Below are positions 4,921 to 5,007 of a DNA stretch of 5,007 nucleotides, one piece after another. Each line of letters opens with the position of its first letter. Positions within the stretch are counted from its first letter, which is position 1. Under the pieces are notes generated by a model. That model had not been told where the DNA came from. It made no database searches and saw only the letters and a program-made list of their open reading frames with translations. The position numbers were made by a program, and so were the translations under genes. The DNA lies in contig CAKTWY010000178.1 in the NCBI GenBank assembly GCA_934630445.1, positions 1 to 5,007 on the forward strand, read 5' to 3'. Source of the DNA: an uncultured Eubacteriales bacterium (lineage in GTDB: Bacteria > Bacillota > Clostridia > Oscillospirales > Butyricicoccaceae).

Positions 4921-4938
4921 CCGAAAACAAAAGTGCAA
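4910..4938 (-). promoter_or_regulatory. Promoter of the marR-MATE operon
   Basis: On the minus strand, TTGCAC (4933-4938) and a perfect TATAAT (4910-4915) are separated by exactly 17 bases. Transcription should start near 4903, about 37 bases before ATG 4866. The -10 region is covered by the dyads at 4895-4920. No separate promoter was seen for the MATE gene. Confidence 0.85.
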
Positions 4939-4964
4939 GCGTCTTTTTCAAAGCATTTTCGGCA
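4919..4964. repeat. 9-bp perfect inverted repeat flanking the marR -35 box
   Basis: TGCCGAAAA (4919-4927) and TTTTCGGCA (4956-4964) are perfect complements 28 bases apart. They bracket the -35 box at 4933-4938; the left arm lies in the promoter spacer. Centre-to-centre spacing is 37 bases, about three and a half helical turns. They could be paired binding sites for a further regulator, or the base of a stem in read-through RNA. Confidence 0.45.
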
Positions 4965-4965
4965 T

Positions 4966-5006
4966 AAAAAGCGCCGGAACCCCCGCTTTGGGTTCCGGCG
5001 CTTTTT
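4966..5006 (-). terminator. Strong bidirectional-looking intrinsic terminator at the right edge
   Basis: A perfect 17-bp stem (4966-4982 with 4990-5006) has a 7-base loop. Its GC-rich core GCGCCGGAACCC is flanked by an A-run on one side and a T-run on the other, so it can work on either strand. On the minus strand the T-run ends just before the marR promoter. No plus-strand gene lies to its left nearby, so it most likely ends a leftward transcript from a gene beyond 5007 and insulates the marR-MATE operon. The other direction cannot be excluded. Confidence 0.88.
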
Positions 5007-5007
5007 T

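Overview
The window is GC-rich chromosomal DNA from a bacterium that looks like a Gram-positive Firmicute, most likely a gut-type member of the Clostridia. This is inferred from the housekeeping-type -35/-10 boxes, the strong purine-rich ribosome binding sites, a YitT-family membrane protein, an XRE regulator fused to a membrane domain, and a MarR/MATE pair. No rRNA, tRNA, CRISPR array, transposase or phage gene was seen, and no species can be named.

Layout, left to right. (1) Positions 1-273, minus strand: N-terminal part of a MerR-family regulator cut by the window edge. (2) Positions 274-395: a compact divergent control region. A rightward promoter has the 19-bp spacer typical of MerR-activated promoters and carries a perfect 13-bp dyad inside that spacer. 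A leftward extended -10 box overlaps the same dyad. (3) Positions 396-1076, plus strand: a YitT-family membrane protein without the usual C-terminal soluble domain, and the probable MerR target. (4) Positions 1280-2260, plus strand: an XRE-type DNA-binding domain joined to about six membrane helices, followed by a GC-rich terminator hairpin. (5) Positions 2323-3043: about 720 bases without a credible gene, filled with short tandem, inverted and dispersed repeats. (6) Positions 3044-4866, minus strand: a two-gene operon, marR-like regulator then MATE efflux transporter, joined by a 4-base ATGA overlap. Its promoter and dyad operators lie at 4895-4938. (7) Positions 4966-5006: a strong bidirectional-looking terminator that separates this operon from the next gene beyond the edge.

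The window is therefore three small regulator-plus-membrane-protein modules: MerR/YitT, a one-piece XRE-membrane protein, and MarR/MATE. The coding genes belong to known families. The parts least explained by standard annotation are the MerR-type divergent promoter and the repeat-packed spacer between the converging xre and MATE genes. I do not see clear evidence for a wholly new biological system.
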